From: an uncultured Pelagibacteraceae bacterium | Lineage (GTDB): Bacteria; Pseudomonadota; Alphaproteobacteria; Pelagibacterales; Pelagibacteraceae | Length of the DNA stretch: 50,470 bases | NCBI GenBank assembly: GCA_902595535.1 | Contig: CACJQI010000009.1 | Location: 1 to 50,470, forward strand | Direction: 5' to 3' | Shown here: in pieces, positions 1 through 7,100 of the stretch | How the letters are laid out: each line of letters starts with the position of its first letter | How positions within the stretch are numbered: position 1 is the first letter of the stretch | The notes under the pieces: generated by a model | What the model saw: only the letters and a program-made list of their open reading frames with translations | Databases searched by the model: none | Told to the model about the DNA's origin: nothing | Program-made: the position numbers and the translations under genes

Positions 1-70
1 TCTAAACATCCTATAAAATCTCATAACTTTAATTTAGCTTTTAATCAAGATTAGAAAGTAAGGGTTAATT

Positions 71-92
71 AATTTGTGCAGACTTGTGCATA
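71..92 (+). repeat. phased direct-repeat array R1, left of the SHOCT gene
   Basis: The heptamer TTGTGCA occurs at 74-80 and again at 84-90, giving a two-unit array with a 10-bp period. It ends about 28 bp before the start codon at 120. A second, related array lies just after the gene (1089-1110); both carry GT at the same place in each unit. It belongs to the array family described in the findings. It could be an operator or a recombinase arm site; the sequence alone does not decide. Confidence 0.45.
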
Positions 93-119
93 GATTAATA
101 AAATTATATAGTTGATTTT

Positions 120-1070
120 ATGAGGAAATTTCTAACTTTGATAATAATTTCTCTTCTACTTTGTACTAACGTTTATGCTAAATGGAAATATAAACCAGGA
201 GATATAGTTCAGGGAGAGGTTGTTTTTGGTAAGAAAGATTCATTTAAATTACCACCTGGTGAATTTATTGTTGGAGTAAAAGCTAGAGAAAAAGAATTTA
301 AAGATTTAATGGTTTATCAAATTGATGAAAAAAGTGGATATGTAAGATGGGCCATTCATTTTTATGCAACCGGTCAAACAGAATGGGGGTGGTGGAATCC
401 TCCAGAATTTTGCGACAGAACAAATGTTTATTTTATACAAAAGAAAAAAGGAAACAGAAAATATGCTTGCTGGATGGTTAATCATTCAAGATCAGACATT
501 GCAGCTAATAAAGGTTTTTGGGCAAAAGTAAGAAAATATGAAATTGCAAAAAATATAAAGAGTCCTGATATCTATGTTTATAGTTTATACGAATATGCAA
601 AAGGATCAAAATTATGGGGTGCCAGTTATTTTTACAATCCTGAATTAGATGGAGTTCCAAAACCAAAAAGTTTAGAATGGGAAACTAATGAGTTTCACAA
701 ACAAAGAGTGATGAATTATCCAAAACATGAAGAATTTTTAAAGAAATTTATAAGTATAAGCGCAGGTTTTGTTGATGCATTTAACACAACACGTAAAATA
801 AAAAGTTCAAGCGGTTTATCATTAAATGCGAGCGATTATATTACCAATGTATCGATTAATACAGGAGATGGTGCTTCAATTAAAAAAGATAAAGCATCAT
901 CATTAAGTTTAACTGAAGAATTAAAAATTTTAGATAGTACTTCAATTAAAAAAGATAAAGTATCATCATTAAGTTTAACTGAAGAATTAAAAAGTTTAAA
1001 AGAACTTCTTGATTCAGGTGCAATCACTAAAGAGGAATTTAAGAAGGCAAAAGATAAGTTACTTAACTAA
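120..1070 (+). CDS. secreted protein with C-terminal SHOCT domain
   Basis: A signal peptide occupies residues 1-20 (basic MRK, hydrophobic core, cleavage after VYA), so the protein is exported. The central ~200 residues are rich in Trp and Tyr and match no family I recognise. The last ~30 residues (LKELLDSGAITKEEFKKAK) fit the SHOCT motif, a short helical domain often at the end of membrane or secreted proteins. Before it lies a 22-residue tandem duplication (SIKKDK..SSLSLTEEL twice). The gene stands alone between two related repeat arrays (71 and 1089), so it may be a mobile cassette. Function unknown. Confidence 0.8.
   Translation: MRKFLTLIIISLLLCTNVYAKWKYKPGDIVQGEVVFGKKDSFKLPPGEFIVGVKAREKEFKDLMVYQIDEKSGYVRWAIHFYATGQTEWGWWNPPEFCDRTNVYFIQKKKGNRKYACWMVNHSRSDIAANKGFWAKVRKYEIAKNIKSPDIYVYSLYEYAKGSKLWGASYFYNPELDGVPKPKSLEWETNEFHKQRVMNYPKHEEFLKKFISISAGFVDAFNTTRKIKSSSGLSLNASDYITNVSINTGDGASIKKDKASSLSLTEELKILDSTSIKKDKVSSLSLTEELKSLKELLDSGAITKEEFKKAKDKLLN
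873..994 (+). repeat. 66-bp in-frame tandem duplication
   Basis: About 55 bases starting at 873 recur from 939 with only two or three differences, so the unit is 66 bp (22 codons). It duplicates the linker before the SHOCT domain. The near identity at the DNA level points to a recent slippage event. Confidence 0.85.
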
Positions 1071-1088
1071 TATAGGGTTTTATAGGAC

Positions 1089-1110
1089 AACCTGTAAACA
1101 ACATGTACAC
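1089..1110 (+). repeat. phased direct-repeat array R2, right of the SHOCT gene
   Basis: Two 11-bp units lie head to tail (AACCTGTAAAC at 1089, AACATGTACAC at 1100), followed by an A-run and T-run. It lies 19 bp after the stop codon of the SHOCT gene and 38 bp before the monooxygenase start, so it could also act as an operator of that operon. It resembles the arrays at 5970 and 6907 in layout. Confidence 0.45.
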
Positions 1111-1148
1111 AGAATGAAAAAATTTTTAAGTTTATTTTTTATAATAAT

Positions 1149-2393
1149 ATGAAAAATGAATTTATTGATACACTTGTAGTTGGTGCAGGTCAGGCAGGTT
1201 TAGCAACCAGTGAACATTTAAGTAATCACGGAGTTTCACATATAATTATTGAAAAAAATCGATTAGTTGAAAGTTGGCGTAGTTGCAGATGGGACTCTTT
1301 AATAGCGAATGGACCAGCTTGGCATGACCGTTTTCCAACATTGGATTTTAATGATCATTCACCAAGTTATTTTGCTCATAAAAATGAAGTAATTGAATAT
1401 TTTGAAAAATTTGCAAAAAAAATTAATGCACCAGTTAGAACAAATGTAGTAGCTGAAGAAGCAATTAAAAATAATATTAAAGATGAATTTGATGTTAAGA
1501 CTTCTGATGGATTAATTAAATGTAAAAATATTATAGTTGCAACTGGAGCATTTCAAAAACCTGTAATCCCATCGATTATCCCTGAGCAAGAAGGGTTAAA
1601 TCAAGTCCATTCACAATTTTATAAAAATCCAGATCAATTTAAGGAAGGTGCCATACTAGTTATTGGTTCAGGTTCTTCAGGCTCACAAATTGCTCAAGAG
1701 CTGATGCTATCTGGAAAAAAAGTTTTTCTATCTATTGGGCCTCATAATAGACCGCCGCGAAGATATAGAGGAAAAGATAATGTTTGGTGGTTTGGAGTAT
1801 TGGGTGTATGGCAACAAAAAACTCCAGATCCAAATACTCAACATGTTACGATTGCTGTGAGTGGCTACGAAGGGGGCAAAACTATTGATTTTAGAAATTT
1901 TGCCAATCAAGGAATGAATTTAATAGGAATGACTAAAAATTTTAAAGAAGGTAAATTATTTTTTAAAAATGATTTAAAGCAAAATTTAGATAATGGAGAT
2001 AAAAATTATCTATCTGTTTTAGATCAAGCTGATGAATATATTAAAAAAAATAATTTAGATTTTCCTGAAGAACCTGAAGCAAGAAATATAATTCCTGATC
2101 CTAACTGCGTTACGAAACCATTATTAGAATTAGATATTAAAAAAGAAAATATAAAAAATATAATCTGGGCTACAGGCTATCAGTATGATTTTAATTGGTT
2201 AAAAGTAGATACATTTGATTCAGCTGGCAAACCTGAACATTATCGAGGTGTAGGTAAAGAAAAAGGTATATATTTTATTGGTTTGCCCTGGTTATCAATG
2301 CGTGGCTCATCTTTTATTTGGGGTGTTTGGCAAGATGCAAAATATTTAGCAGAACAAATTTCAAAAAAAGATAATATAAAAATAACAAATTAA
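1149..2393 (+). CDS. FAD/NADPH-dependent flavoprotein monooxygenase (CzcO-like)
   Basis: Two Rossmann dinucleotide motifs are visible: GAGQAGLATS near residue 12 for FAD and GSGSSGSQIA near residue 178 for NAD(P)H. The C-terminal ATGY motif (IIWATGYQYDF) is typical of flavin-containing monooxygenases. Length (414 aa) suits the CzcO/FMO-like group. It is the first gene of a tight operon with RidA, DUF1028 and an M20 deacylase, with 2 nt to the next gene. It probably oxidises a nitrogen- or sulfur-containing substrate whose product is handled by the downstream enzymes; the substrate cannot be read from the sequence. Confidence 0.85.
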   Translation: MKNEFIDTLVVGAGQAGLATSEHLSNHGVSHIIIEKNRLVESWRSCRWDSLIANGPAWHDRFPTLDFNDHSPSYFAHKNEVIEYFEKFAKKINAPVRTNVVAEEAIKNNIKDEFDVKTSDGLIKCKNIIVATGAFQKPVIPSIIPEQEGLNQVHSQFYKNPDQFKEGAILVIGSGSSGSQIAQELMLSGKKVFLSIGPHNRPPRRYRGKDNVWWFGVLGVWQQKTPDPNTQHVTIAVSGYEGGKTIDFRNFANQGMNLIGMTKNFKEGKLFFKNDLKQNLDNGDKNYLSVLDQADEYIKKNNLDFPEEPEARNIIPDPNCVTKPLLELDIKKENIKNIIWATGYQYDFNWLKVDTFDSAGKPEHYRGVGKEKGIYFIGLPWLSMRGSSFIWGVWQDAKYLAEQISKKDNIKITN

Positions 2394-2395
2394 AA

Positions 2396-2812
2396 ATGAT
2401 ACACAAAAGAATAAGAAAATTTAATACTAAAGACACTTATCCAGAACAAAATCTGGATAATGATTTATGTCATGCAGTAGTTACTGAAGGTGGCAAGACA
2501 GTATGGATGCGAGGTCAATGTCCTCAAAATTTAGATGATGGCATTAACATAAAAAGTAATGACCCAGCAGAACAGACGCACAAAGTAATGCAAAACATAA
2601 AGCAATTAATTGAAGAAGCGGGTGGATCGATGAAACATTTAGTTAAAATTGTGATTTATATTACAGACATCAATAATAGAGAGGCGATTTATAATGTGAT
2701 TGGAGAATATACTGAGGGAGTTTATCCAGTTTCAACTGGCTTAGTAGTAAATCGGTTAGCAAGACCAGAATGGTTAGTTGAAATTGATGCAACAGCGGTA
2801 ATTCCTTCATGA
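2396..2812 (+). CDS. RidA/YjgF/YER057c-family protein (imine/enamine deaminase type)
   Basis: The 138-aa length and the pattern of a trimeric YjgF fold (GQCPQNLDDG.., VKIVIYITDINNREAIYNVIGEYT, and a terminal RPEWLVEIDATAVI) are diagnostic. RidA enzymes hydrolyse reactive imines or enamines formed by flavin- or PLP-dependent enzymes. The Arg of the RPEWLVEIDA segment is at the usual carboxylate-binding position. It sits 2 nt after the monooxygenase and its stop overlaps the DUF1028 start by 4 nt, so translation is likely coupled. It may belong to a Rid subfamily dedicated to this pathway. Confidence 0.9.
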   Translation: MIHKRIRKFNTKDTYPEQNLDNDLCHAVVTEGGKTVWMRGQCPQNLDDGINIKSNDPAEQTHKVMQNIKQLIEEAGGSMKHLVKIVIYITDINNREAIYNVIGEYTEGVYPVSTGLVVNRLARPEWLVEIDATAVIPS

Positions 2813-3486
2813 CATTTTCATTAATTGCAAGATGTGAAAAAACTAACATGTTTGGTGTAGTGATTTCATCATCTAGTATCTGTGTAGCTAGTCGCTGCCC
2901 ATGGGTTAGAGCTGGAGCAGGTGCGGCAGCAACTCAAAACGTGACTGACCCAAACCTTGGTAATGTAATGTTAGATTATTTAGAGCAAGGTATGTCGCCA
3001 CAGGACGTAATTAATAAAATAAAAAATGAAAAAACAAATATAGATTATCGTCAACTACTTTTGATAGATAGTTTTGGAAAAACTTTTTCTTATTCAGGTA
3101 ATAAAATATTAGGCACTCATGAAGTGGCAGAAGGAATTAATTGTATAGCTGCAGGCAATATGCTTAAGTCAAAAAATATACCATCAGCAATGGTTGATAG
3201 TTTTAAAAATAATTCTAATTTATTTTTTCCTGAAAGATTAATGCTTTCATTAAAGGCTGGGTTAACAGCAGGGGGAGAAGAAGGGGCAATACATTCTGCT
3301 GGTATTAAAGTTGCAGATGATACTGCATGGCCATTAATTGATTTAAGAATTGATTGGTCTGATAATGATCCAATCGAAGAATTGTATAAATTATGGAAAG
3401 CTTATGAACCTCAAATGAATGATTATAAGTTAAGAGCGTTAGATCCAACTAAAGCACCAAGTTATGGTGTTCCAGGTGATTTATAA
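2809..3486 (+). CDS. DUF1028 family protein (Ntn-hydrolase-like fold)
   Basis: The N-terminus (MTFSLIARCEKTNMFGVVIS and the following CPWVRAGAGAAATQN) is characteristic of DUF1028. The family has an Ntn-hydrolase-like architecture, but its reaction is not established. Length of 225 aa is normal. The start codon overlaps the RidA stop (ATGA) and the stop precedes the next gene by 4 nt. DUF1028 with RidA and an amidase or deacylase suggests hydrolysis of an N-acyl or cyclic amide intermediate; this is inference from context. Confidence 0.88.
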   Translation: MTFSLIARCEKTNMFGVVISSSSICVASRCPWVRAGAGAAATQNVTDPNLGNVMLDYLEQGMSPQDVINKIKNEKTNIDYRQLLLIDSFGKTFSYSGNKILGTHEVAEGINCIAAGNMLKSKNIPSAMVDSFKNNSNLFFPERLMLSLKAGLTAGGEEGAIHSAGIKVADDTAWPLIDLRIDWSDNDPIEELYKLWKAYEPQMNDYKLRALDPTKAPSYGVPGDL

Positions 3487-3490
3487 ATAT

Positions 3491-4648
3491 ATGGTTGAAA
3501 AAAATTCGATTGAAATTTTAAGAAAACTTGTAGGTTTTGATACGACAAGTTTTAAGTCTAATTTAGATTTAATAAAATTTATTGAAAATTATTTAAATGA
3601 TTTCAATATTAAATCCAAACTTGTTTATGACGAAACTGAAAATAAAGCCAACCTTTTTGCAACAATTGGTGGAGATTCAAAAGGAGGAATAGTTTTGTCA
3701 GGTCACACAGATGTAGTTCCAATTAAAAATCAAAAATGGTCATCTGATCCTTTCACTTTAACTGAGAGAGATAATAAATTATTTGGTAGAGGCTCTTCAG
3801 ATATGAAAGGTTTTATAGCAGTAGTGCTAAGCAGAGTTTCAAAAATGGTAGAGACTAAACTCAATAAACCCATCCATCTTGCATTTTCATACGACGAAGA
3901 AATTGGGTGTGTTGGAGTTCATGGATTATTAGATCTAATTGAAAAAAAATCGATTAACCCTGAATTTTGTATAGTTGGTGAGCCTACGAGCATGGAAGTA
4001 GTTATAGGACATAAAGGTAAACATGCTTATGGTGTAAAAGTTGATGGATTTTCTTGCCATTCAGGACAAGCACCGTATGGAGTAAATGCCATTAACTATG
4101 CTGCAAAGTTAATTTCATATATTGAAGAACTAAATAAAGAAAAGTCTAAGATAGGTCCATTTGATAATGAATATGAAATTCCTTACTCAACATTAAGTAC
4201 AGGATTAATTAACGGAGGTACAATTTTAAATATTGTTCCAAATTTGTGTCAGTTTGAATTTGAAATCAGACATTTAGCTGAAGATGACCCAAAAGCAATT
4301 ATGCAAAAAATTCATGAATATGGTGATGAATTGATAACGAAAGAAATGCACAAAATTTCTCCAAAGGCTAATATAACTTTTGCAGAAATAATAAATTATC
4401 CAGGCTTAAATATTTCTGAAACCATTAATCCAGTAAAACAAGTTAAAGATATTCTTAACGTTTCCAAACATAAGAAGGTAATATTTGGAACAGAGGGAGG
4501 TTTATTTAAAAAGAAATTAAATATACCAACGATTGTTTGTGGACCAGGTAGTATTGATCAAGCTCATAAACCTGATGAATATATAGCCATTGAACAATTG
4601 GAAAAGGGTGGAAAATTTATTGATAAGTTAATTAGTAGTTATTCATAA
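3491..4648 (+). CDS. M20 family metallo-deacylase, acetylornithine deacetylase (ArgE)-like
   Basis: Metal-binding motifs of the M20 family are present in order: SGHTDVVP (His, Asp), GRGSSDMKG (bridging Asp), SYDEEIGC (catalytic and metal Glu), VGEPTSME (Glu) and HKPDEYI near the C-terminus (His). The enzyme should use two zinc ions to cleave an N-acyl amino acid. I chose ATG 3491 over the in-frame ATG 3464, which lies inside the DUF1028 gene; 3491 leaves a 4-nt spacer and gives 385 aa. In this operon it is more likely catabolic than part of arginine synthesis. Confidence 0.88.
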   Translation: MVEKNSIEILRKLVGFDTTSFKSNLDLIKFIENYLNDFNIKSKLVYDETENKANLFATIGGDSKGGIVLSGHTDVVPIKNQKWSSDPFTLTERDNKLFGRGSSDMKGFIAVVLSRVSKMVETKLNKPIHLAFSYDEEIGCVGVHGLLDLIEKKSINPEFCIVGEPTSMEVVIGHKGKHAYGVKVDGFSCHSGQAPYGVNAINYAAKLISYIEELNKEKSKIGPFDNEYEIPYSTLSTGLINGGTILNIVPNLCQFEFEIRHLAEDDPKAIMQKIHEYGDELITKEMHKISPKANITFAEIINYPGLNISETINPVKQVKDILNVSKHKKVIFGTEGGLFKKKLNIPTIVCGPGSIDQAHKPDEYIAIEQLEKGGKFIDKLISSYS

Positions 4649-4724
4649 ACGCAGAACCTCATATTCATATACAAATTTTTATAACTTTTCTTTTAATATT
4701 TTCTATAACATTTTATTTTGCTCA

Positions 4725-4757
4725 AACTATTACAGGACTATTACACAGAGAGATAAT
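4725..4757 (+). repeat. phased direct-repeat array R3, left of the hydrolase
   Basis: Two 11-bp units (AACTATTACAG at 4725, GACTATTACAC at 4736) are followed by a third related unit ending GAGATAAT. GATAAT at 4752-4757 could be a -10 hexamer for the hydrolase, in which case the repeats replace the -35 region. An almost identical array lies after the gene at 5970. Confidence 0.6.
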
Positions 4758-4774
4758 ATTATATGATTTTAATG

Positions 4775-5911
4775 ATGAAAAAAATTTTAACCATTATTTC
4801 TATACTAATATTTTCAACTACAGCTTATGCAAAAAAAAATAAAAACACATGGGATTATCCGCTTTTAGCTTATAAAGGGTGGGAAATTAAAGGATCAGAA
4901 AATCATTACAAGTTTAAATCAAACTTAAGGCAGAACAAAAACGTTTTAAAAGAATTTAAAAATAATAAAGAAACAGGGATAATTAGTTATTTATTATTCG
5001 AAGATGATAAAATTGTTATCGACGAGTCAGATATACCAACTTCAATTCAAGGAGACGATATCATTAATGGTTTGTTACCATCTCATTCAATGGGTAAAAG
5101 CTTAGTATCTTATGTAACAGGACATGCTATTTGTGAGGGTTATATTGATAACGTAAATGTAAAGTTAGATGATTGGCCATTAATCAAAAACACTCTCTAT
5201 GAAAATTCTATATTGCTAGATCTTTTAAATATGAAAGCTGGAGATCAGAAATGGGTAGGTGAGAGAAGAAATGTTGGTTCAGATAATAGAATTAAAGGTC
5301 CTAAGAATGAAAATGTAAATGTCATTGGTCTAATGAAAGTAATGAATGAATATTTGAAAGGCACAGAAAAAAGTAAATTAATTTATAATTATAGCGCTTT
5401 AACAACCAACGTTATACTGAACTACGTTAAATACAAAGCAGGGAATGATTGGGAAAAATTATTAAACAAAGTTTATAATGAACATGTTGGAGTTAAAAAT
5501 AGTGTTTATCTTCAAAGATCAAAAAAGTATTCTAAAACAGATTTTGTTTCAGCAAGATACTCCTTTTATGCAAATAGATATGATTTTTTAAGAATTGCAA
5601 AAACAATGATGGATGACTGGCATAATGATACTTGTGTTGGGAAATATTTAAAAACTATTTATGAAAATAGAGTTAAAAAGAAAGATAATACAAAAGAAGC
5701 AGACGATGTAGGTCTTTATACAAAAAGTTATGGGGGCCAATTCCATTTTGATATGTTTGGACTAAAAAAAACAAGAAAAATTATAGGATTGAGTGGATTT
5801 GCAGGTCAGCAAATTTTGATTGATTTGGATAACAAAAGAATAATTGTCGTCAATTCACTCTACAAAAACTATAACTGGAAAAAAATTGTTCATTCAGCAA
5901 TTAAGAACTAA
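4775..5911 (+). CDS. exported serine hydrolase of the beta-lactamase/penicillin-binding-like fold
   Basis: A signal peptide (MKKILTIISILIFSTTAYA) directs export. The SxxK nucleophile motif appears as HSMGKS (numbered from ATG 4775, about residue 108) and a later YSA motif (IYNYSALTTN) fits the Tyr motif of class C beta-lactamases and esterases. No clear KTG box is seen, though SGFAGQQ near the C-terminus sits at a comparable place. ATG 4763 and 4772 are also possible; 4775 gives the cleanest signal peptide. The gene stands alone between two matching repeat arrays and next to a tRNA-Leu fragment, so it looks like cargo of a mobile unit. Confidence 0.75.
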   Translation: MKKILTIISILIFSTTAYAKKNKNTWDYPLLAYKGWEIKGSENHYKFKSNLRQNKNVLKEFKNNKETGIISYLLFEDDKIVIDESDIPTSIQGDDIINGLLPSHSMGKSLVSYVTGHAICEGYIDNVNVKLDDWPLIKNTLYENSILLDLLNMKAGDQKWVGERRNVGSDNRIKGPKNENVNVIGLMKVMNEYLKGTEKSKLIYNYSALTTNVILNYVKYKAGNDWEKLLNKVYNEHVGVKNSVYLQRSKKYSKTDFVSARYSFYANRYDFLRIAKTMMDDWHNDTCVGKYLKTIYENRVKKKDNTKEADDVGLYTKSYGGQFHFDMFGLKKTRKIIGLSGFAGQQILIDLDNKRIIVVNSLYKNYNWKKIVHSAIKN

Positions 5912-5969
5912 CTATAAAATGACTTTTAGGTATCGTGGTTCTGGTTTTAATTATAGGATAATATGAGAC

Positions 5970-6002
5970 AACTATTACAAGACTATTACATAATGAGATA
6001 AA
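5970..6002 (+). repeat. phased direct-repeat array R4, right of the hydrolase
   Basis: Units AACTATTACAA (5970) and GACTATTACAT (5981) plus a third unit ending GAGATAAA match array R3 almost base for base. The array lies 104 bp upstream of the truncated tRNA-Leu, exactly the distance of array R6 from the intact tRNA-Leu. Confidence 0.6.
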
Positions 6003-6106
6003 TTAAAAAAATTTTACTTATTAGACTTGTTCAATTATAAATATTAGCATAAATACTCATGAAATTCACAAATGCCCTCGTGGTGAAATTGGTAGACACA
6101 AAGGAC
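5995..6106 (+). repeat. left copy of 112-bp direct repeat containing tRNA-Leu promoter and 5' half
   Basis: This stretch matches 6932-7043 with no gaps and about four mismatches (offset 937 bp). It holds a candidate promoter (TTGTTC 6027-6032, TAAATA 6050-6055) and the first 33 nt of tRNA-Leu. Identity stops abruptly at 6106 in the anticodon stem. It is the signature of an integration that duplicated the 5' end of the tRNA gene. Confidence 0.85.
6074..6106 (+). pseudogene. truncated tRNA-Leu (5' half only)
   Basis: The 33 bases from GCCCTCG to AAAGGAC are identical to the first 33 bases of the intact tRNA-Leu at 7011. The anticodon loop, variable arm and 3' half are missing. It keeps the upstream promoter-like region, so a short non-functional transcript is possible. 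Confidence 0.85.
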
Positions 6107-6132
6107 CAAAACATAGTGTAGGGATATTTTAT

Positions 6133-6176
6133 AGTCTCATGCAGTCTCATACGGTCTTAAATCCTATTAAATCCTA
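6133..6176 (+). repeat. two 10-bp-phased repeat pairs after the tRNA-Leu fragment
   Basis: AGTCTCAT occurs at 6133 and 6143, and TTAAATCCTA occurs twice head to tail at 6157 and 6167. The helical phasing and position 27 bp past the tRNA fragment fit arm-type binding sites of a tyrosine recombinase. That function is inference. Confidence 0.5.
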
Positions 6177-6234
6177 CAAATTACAAAAACTTTAAATTAT
6201 TTTTATTGAAAAATATGAATAATAAATTCTGTCA

Positions 6235-6267
6235 AACTAGAACTAGACTAGAACCTGGGGAGATAAT
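6235..6267 (+). repeat. phased direct-repeat array R5, left of the 186-aa gene
   Basis: Units AACTAGAACTA (6235) and GACTAGAACCT (6246) plus a third unit ending GAGATAAT. It is the same layout as R3 but with GA in place of TT at positions 6-7 of both units. Array R6 at 6907 has the identical two units. Confidence 0.6.
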
Positions 6268-6325
6268 ATGTCTTTGATAATGAAAAATTATTTACAGAGT
6301 ATAACCCATAGGTATATTTGAATTA

Positions 6326-6886
6326 ATGAAAAATCAAAAAGGCATTAAAATTATAGGAATTTTTTTAGGATTAATTATCATTTTAGGTTTGCTGTATTAC
6401 TCAACCGAAAAAAATAAAATAAATGCTCTTACAAAAGCAGTAGAAAATAAAAATTGTACTTCACCAAGAAAACTATGCGTGTATACAAAACATAAATATT
6501 TTGATGAAAGACTTCAAATAAAAATATTACTATTTCCTGGAAATTATTATTTTCTTGATAAAGATTTTAAAGAGCCAACAAAATATGATTATTCTTCCAC
6601 AACTTACTCCTTAAATGAAAATATCGTTGATAATTGGGTATCAAGTATTAACGGAAAAGATACTTATATTTCACTAGAGTTTGAGGATAAAGACGGCTTT
6701 TTAATTGAAACAAAAAAAATTACTTTAAATGGACTTTATAAAAGAACAAGAAAAGTCAATTCAGATGGCGCCGCCTATGGATTAGAATTTTCTACAAGTT
6801 TTAAAATATCAGAGGAAAGTTATAGAAGAATTTCTGATATTGATCTTACATGGCAGACTAATTTAACTTCATTGCTCCCAGATTAG
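6326..6886 (+). CDS. small membrane-anchored or periplasmic protein, function unknown
   Basis: One hydrophobic segment near residues 7-25 (IKIIGIFLGLIIILGLLYY) is a signal anchor or an uncleaved signal, leaving about 160 residues outside the membrane. Two Cys (about residues 43 and 50; NCTSPRKLC) could form a disulfide. No family recognised. It is the only gene between the truncated and intact tRNA-Leu and between matching repeat arrays R5 and R6, hence probable cargo. Confidence 0.7.
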   Translation: MKNQKGIKIIGIFLGLIIILGLLYYSTEKNKINALTKAVENKNCTSPRKLCVYTKHKYFDERLQIKILLFPGNYYFLDKDFKEPTKYDYSSTTYSLNENIVDNWVSSINGKDTYISLEFEDKDGFLIETKKITLNGLYKRTRKVNSDGAAYGLEFSTSFKISEESYRRISDIDLTWQTNLTSLLPD

Positions 6887-6906
6887 AGAATGAGATAATA
6901 AAGGAT

Positions 6907-6939
6907 AACTAGAACTAGACTAGAACCTGAGGAGATAAA
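6907..6939 (+). repeat. phased direct-repeat array R6, right of the 186-aa gene
   Basis: The two units are identical to those of R5, and a third ends GAGATAAA. It is exactly 937 bp from R4, the same offset as the tRNA copies, yet differs from R4 at positions 6, 7 and 10 of each unit. Confidence 0.6.
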
Positions 6940-7043
6940 ATAAAAAAATTTTACTTATTCCTCTTGTTCAATTATAAATATTAGCATAAATACTCATGAA
7001 ATTCACAAATGCCCTCGTGGTGAAATTGGTAGACACAAAGGAC
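6932..7043 (+). repeat. right copy of 112-bp direct repeat (with intact tRNA-Leu)
   Basis: This is the second copy of the repeat described at 5995-6106. It ends inside the intact tRNA-Leu, at the anticodon stem. Confidence 0.85.
6964..6992 (+). promoter_or_regulatory. candidate promoter of tRNA-Leu
   Basis: TTGTTC (6964-6969) and TAAATA (6987-6992) are spaced by 17 bp and lie about 18 bp before the tRNA. The same sequence precedes the truncated copy. If the element integrated here, it supplied this promoter to the intact tRNA. Confidence 0.5.
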
Positions 7044-7096
7044 TTAAAATCCTTGCCGCTTGCGGAGTGCCAGTTCGAGTCTGGCCGAGGGCACCA
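7011..7096 (+). tRNA. tRNA-Leu(UAA)
   Basis: A complete class II tRNA of 86 nt including an encoded CCA. The acceptor stem GCCCTCG pairs with CGAGGGC, the anticodon loop CTTAAAA gives anticodon UAA, a long variable arm follows and the T-arm has GTTCGAGTC. It ends only 4 nt before the NAD kinase start. A 33-nt duplicate of its 5' end lies 937 bp upstream. Confidence 0.97.
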
Positions 7097-7100
7097 TTGA

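Larger units (their letters stand above)
5912..6325. other. 414-bp region without a gene, holding mobile-element boundary structures
   Basis: I find no open reading frame with coding character here. The region contains repeat array R4, the tRNA-Leu promoter copy and fragment, two 10-bp-phased repeat pairs (AGTCTCAT at 6133 and 6143; TTAAATCCTA at 6157 and 6167) and repeat array R5. Confidence 0.8.
6074..7043 (+). mobile_element. candidate 0.94-kb integrative element at tRNA-Leu
   Basis: The segment is bounded by the 5'-half tRNA-Leu duplication (6074-6106 and 7011-7043). Inside are repeat arrays at both ends (6133-6176 and 6235 on the left, 6907 on the right) and one 186-aa gene. There is no integrase gene, so mobility would require one in trans. 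The exact crossover point cannot be placed more closely than the repeat. Confidence 0.55.

Noticed and set aside
836..1027. 63-aa minus-strand frame with internal repeats
   Set aside because: It is antisense to the 66-bp duplication in the SHOCT-domain gene and repeats only because of it.
3464..3490. Upstream ATG of the M20 deacylase
   Set aside because: It lies inside the DUF1028 gene and adds nine residues not seen in the family; ATG 3491 fits operon spacing.
4648..4724. Search for a further tRNA-Leu fragment left of the hydrolase cassette
   Set aside because: The matching array pair suggests one should exist, but I found no tRNA-like sequence here, so it is not claimed.
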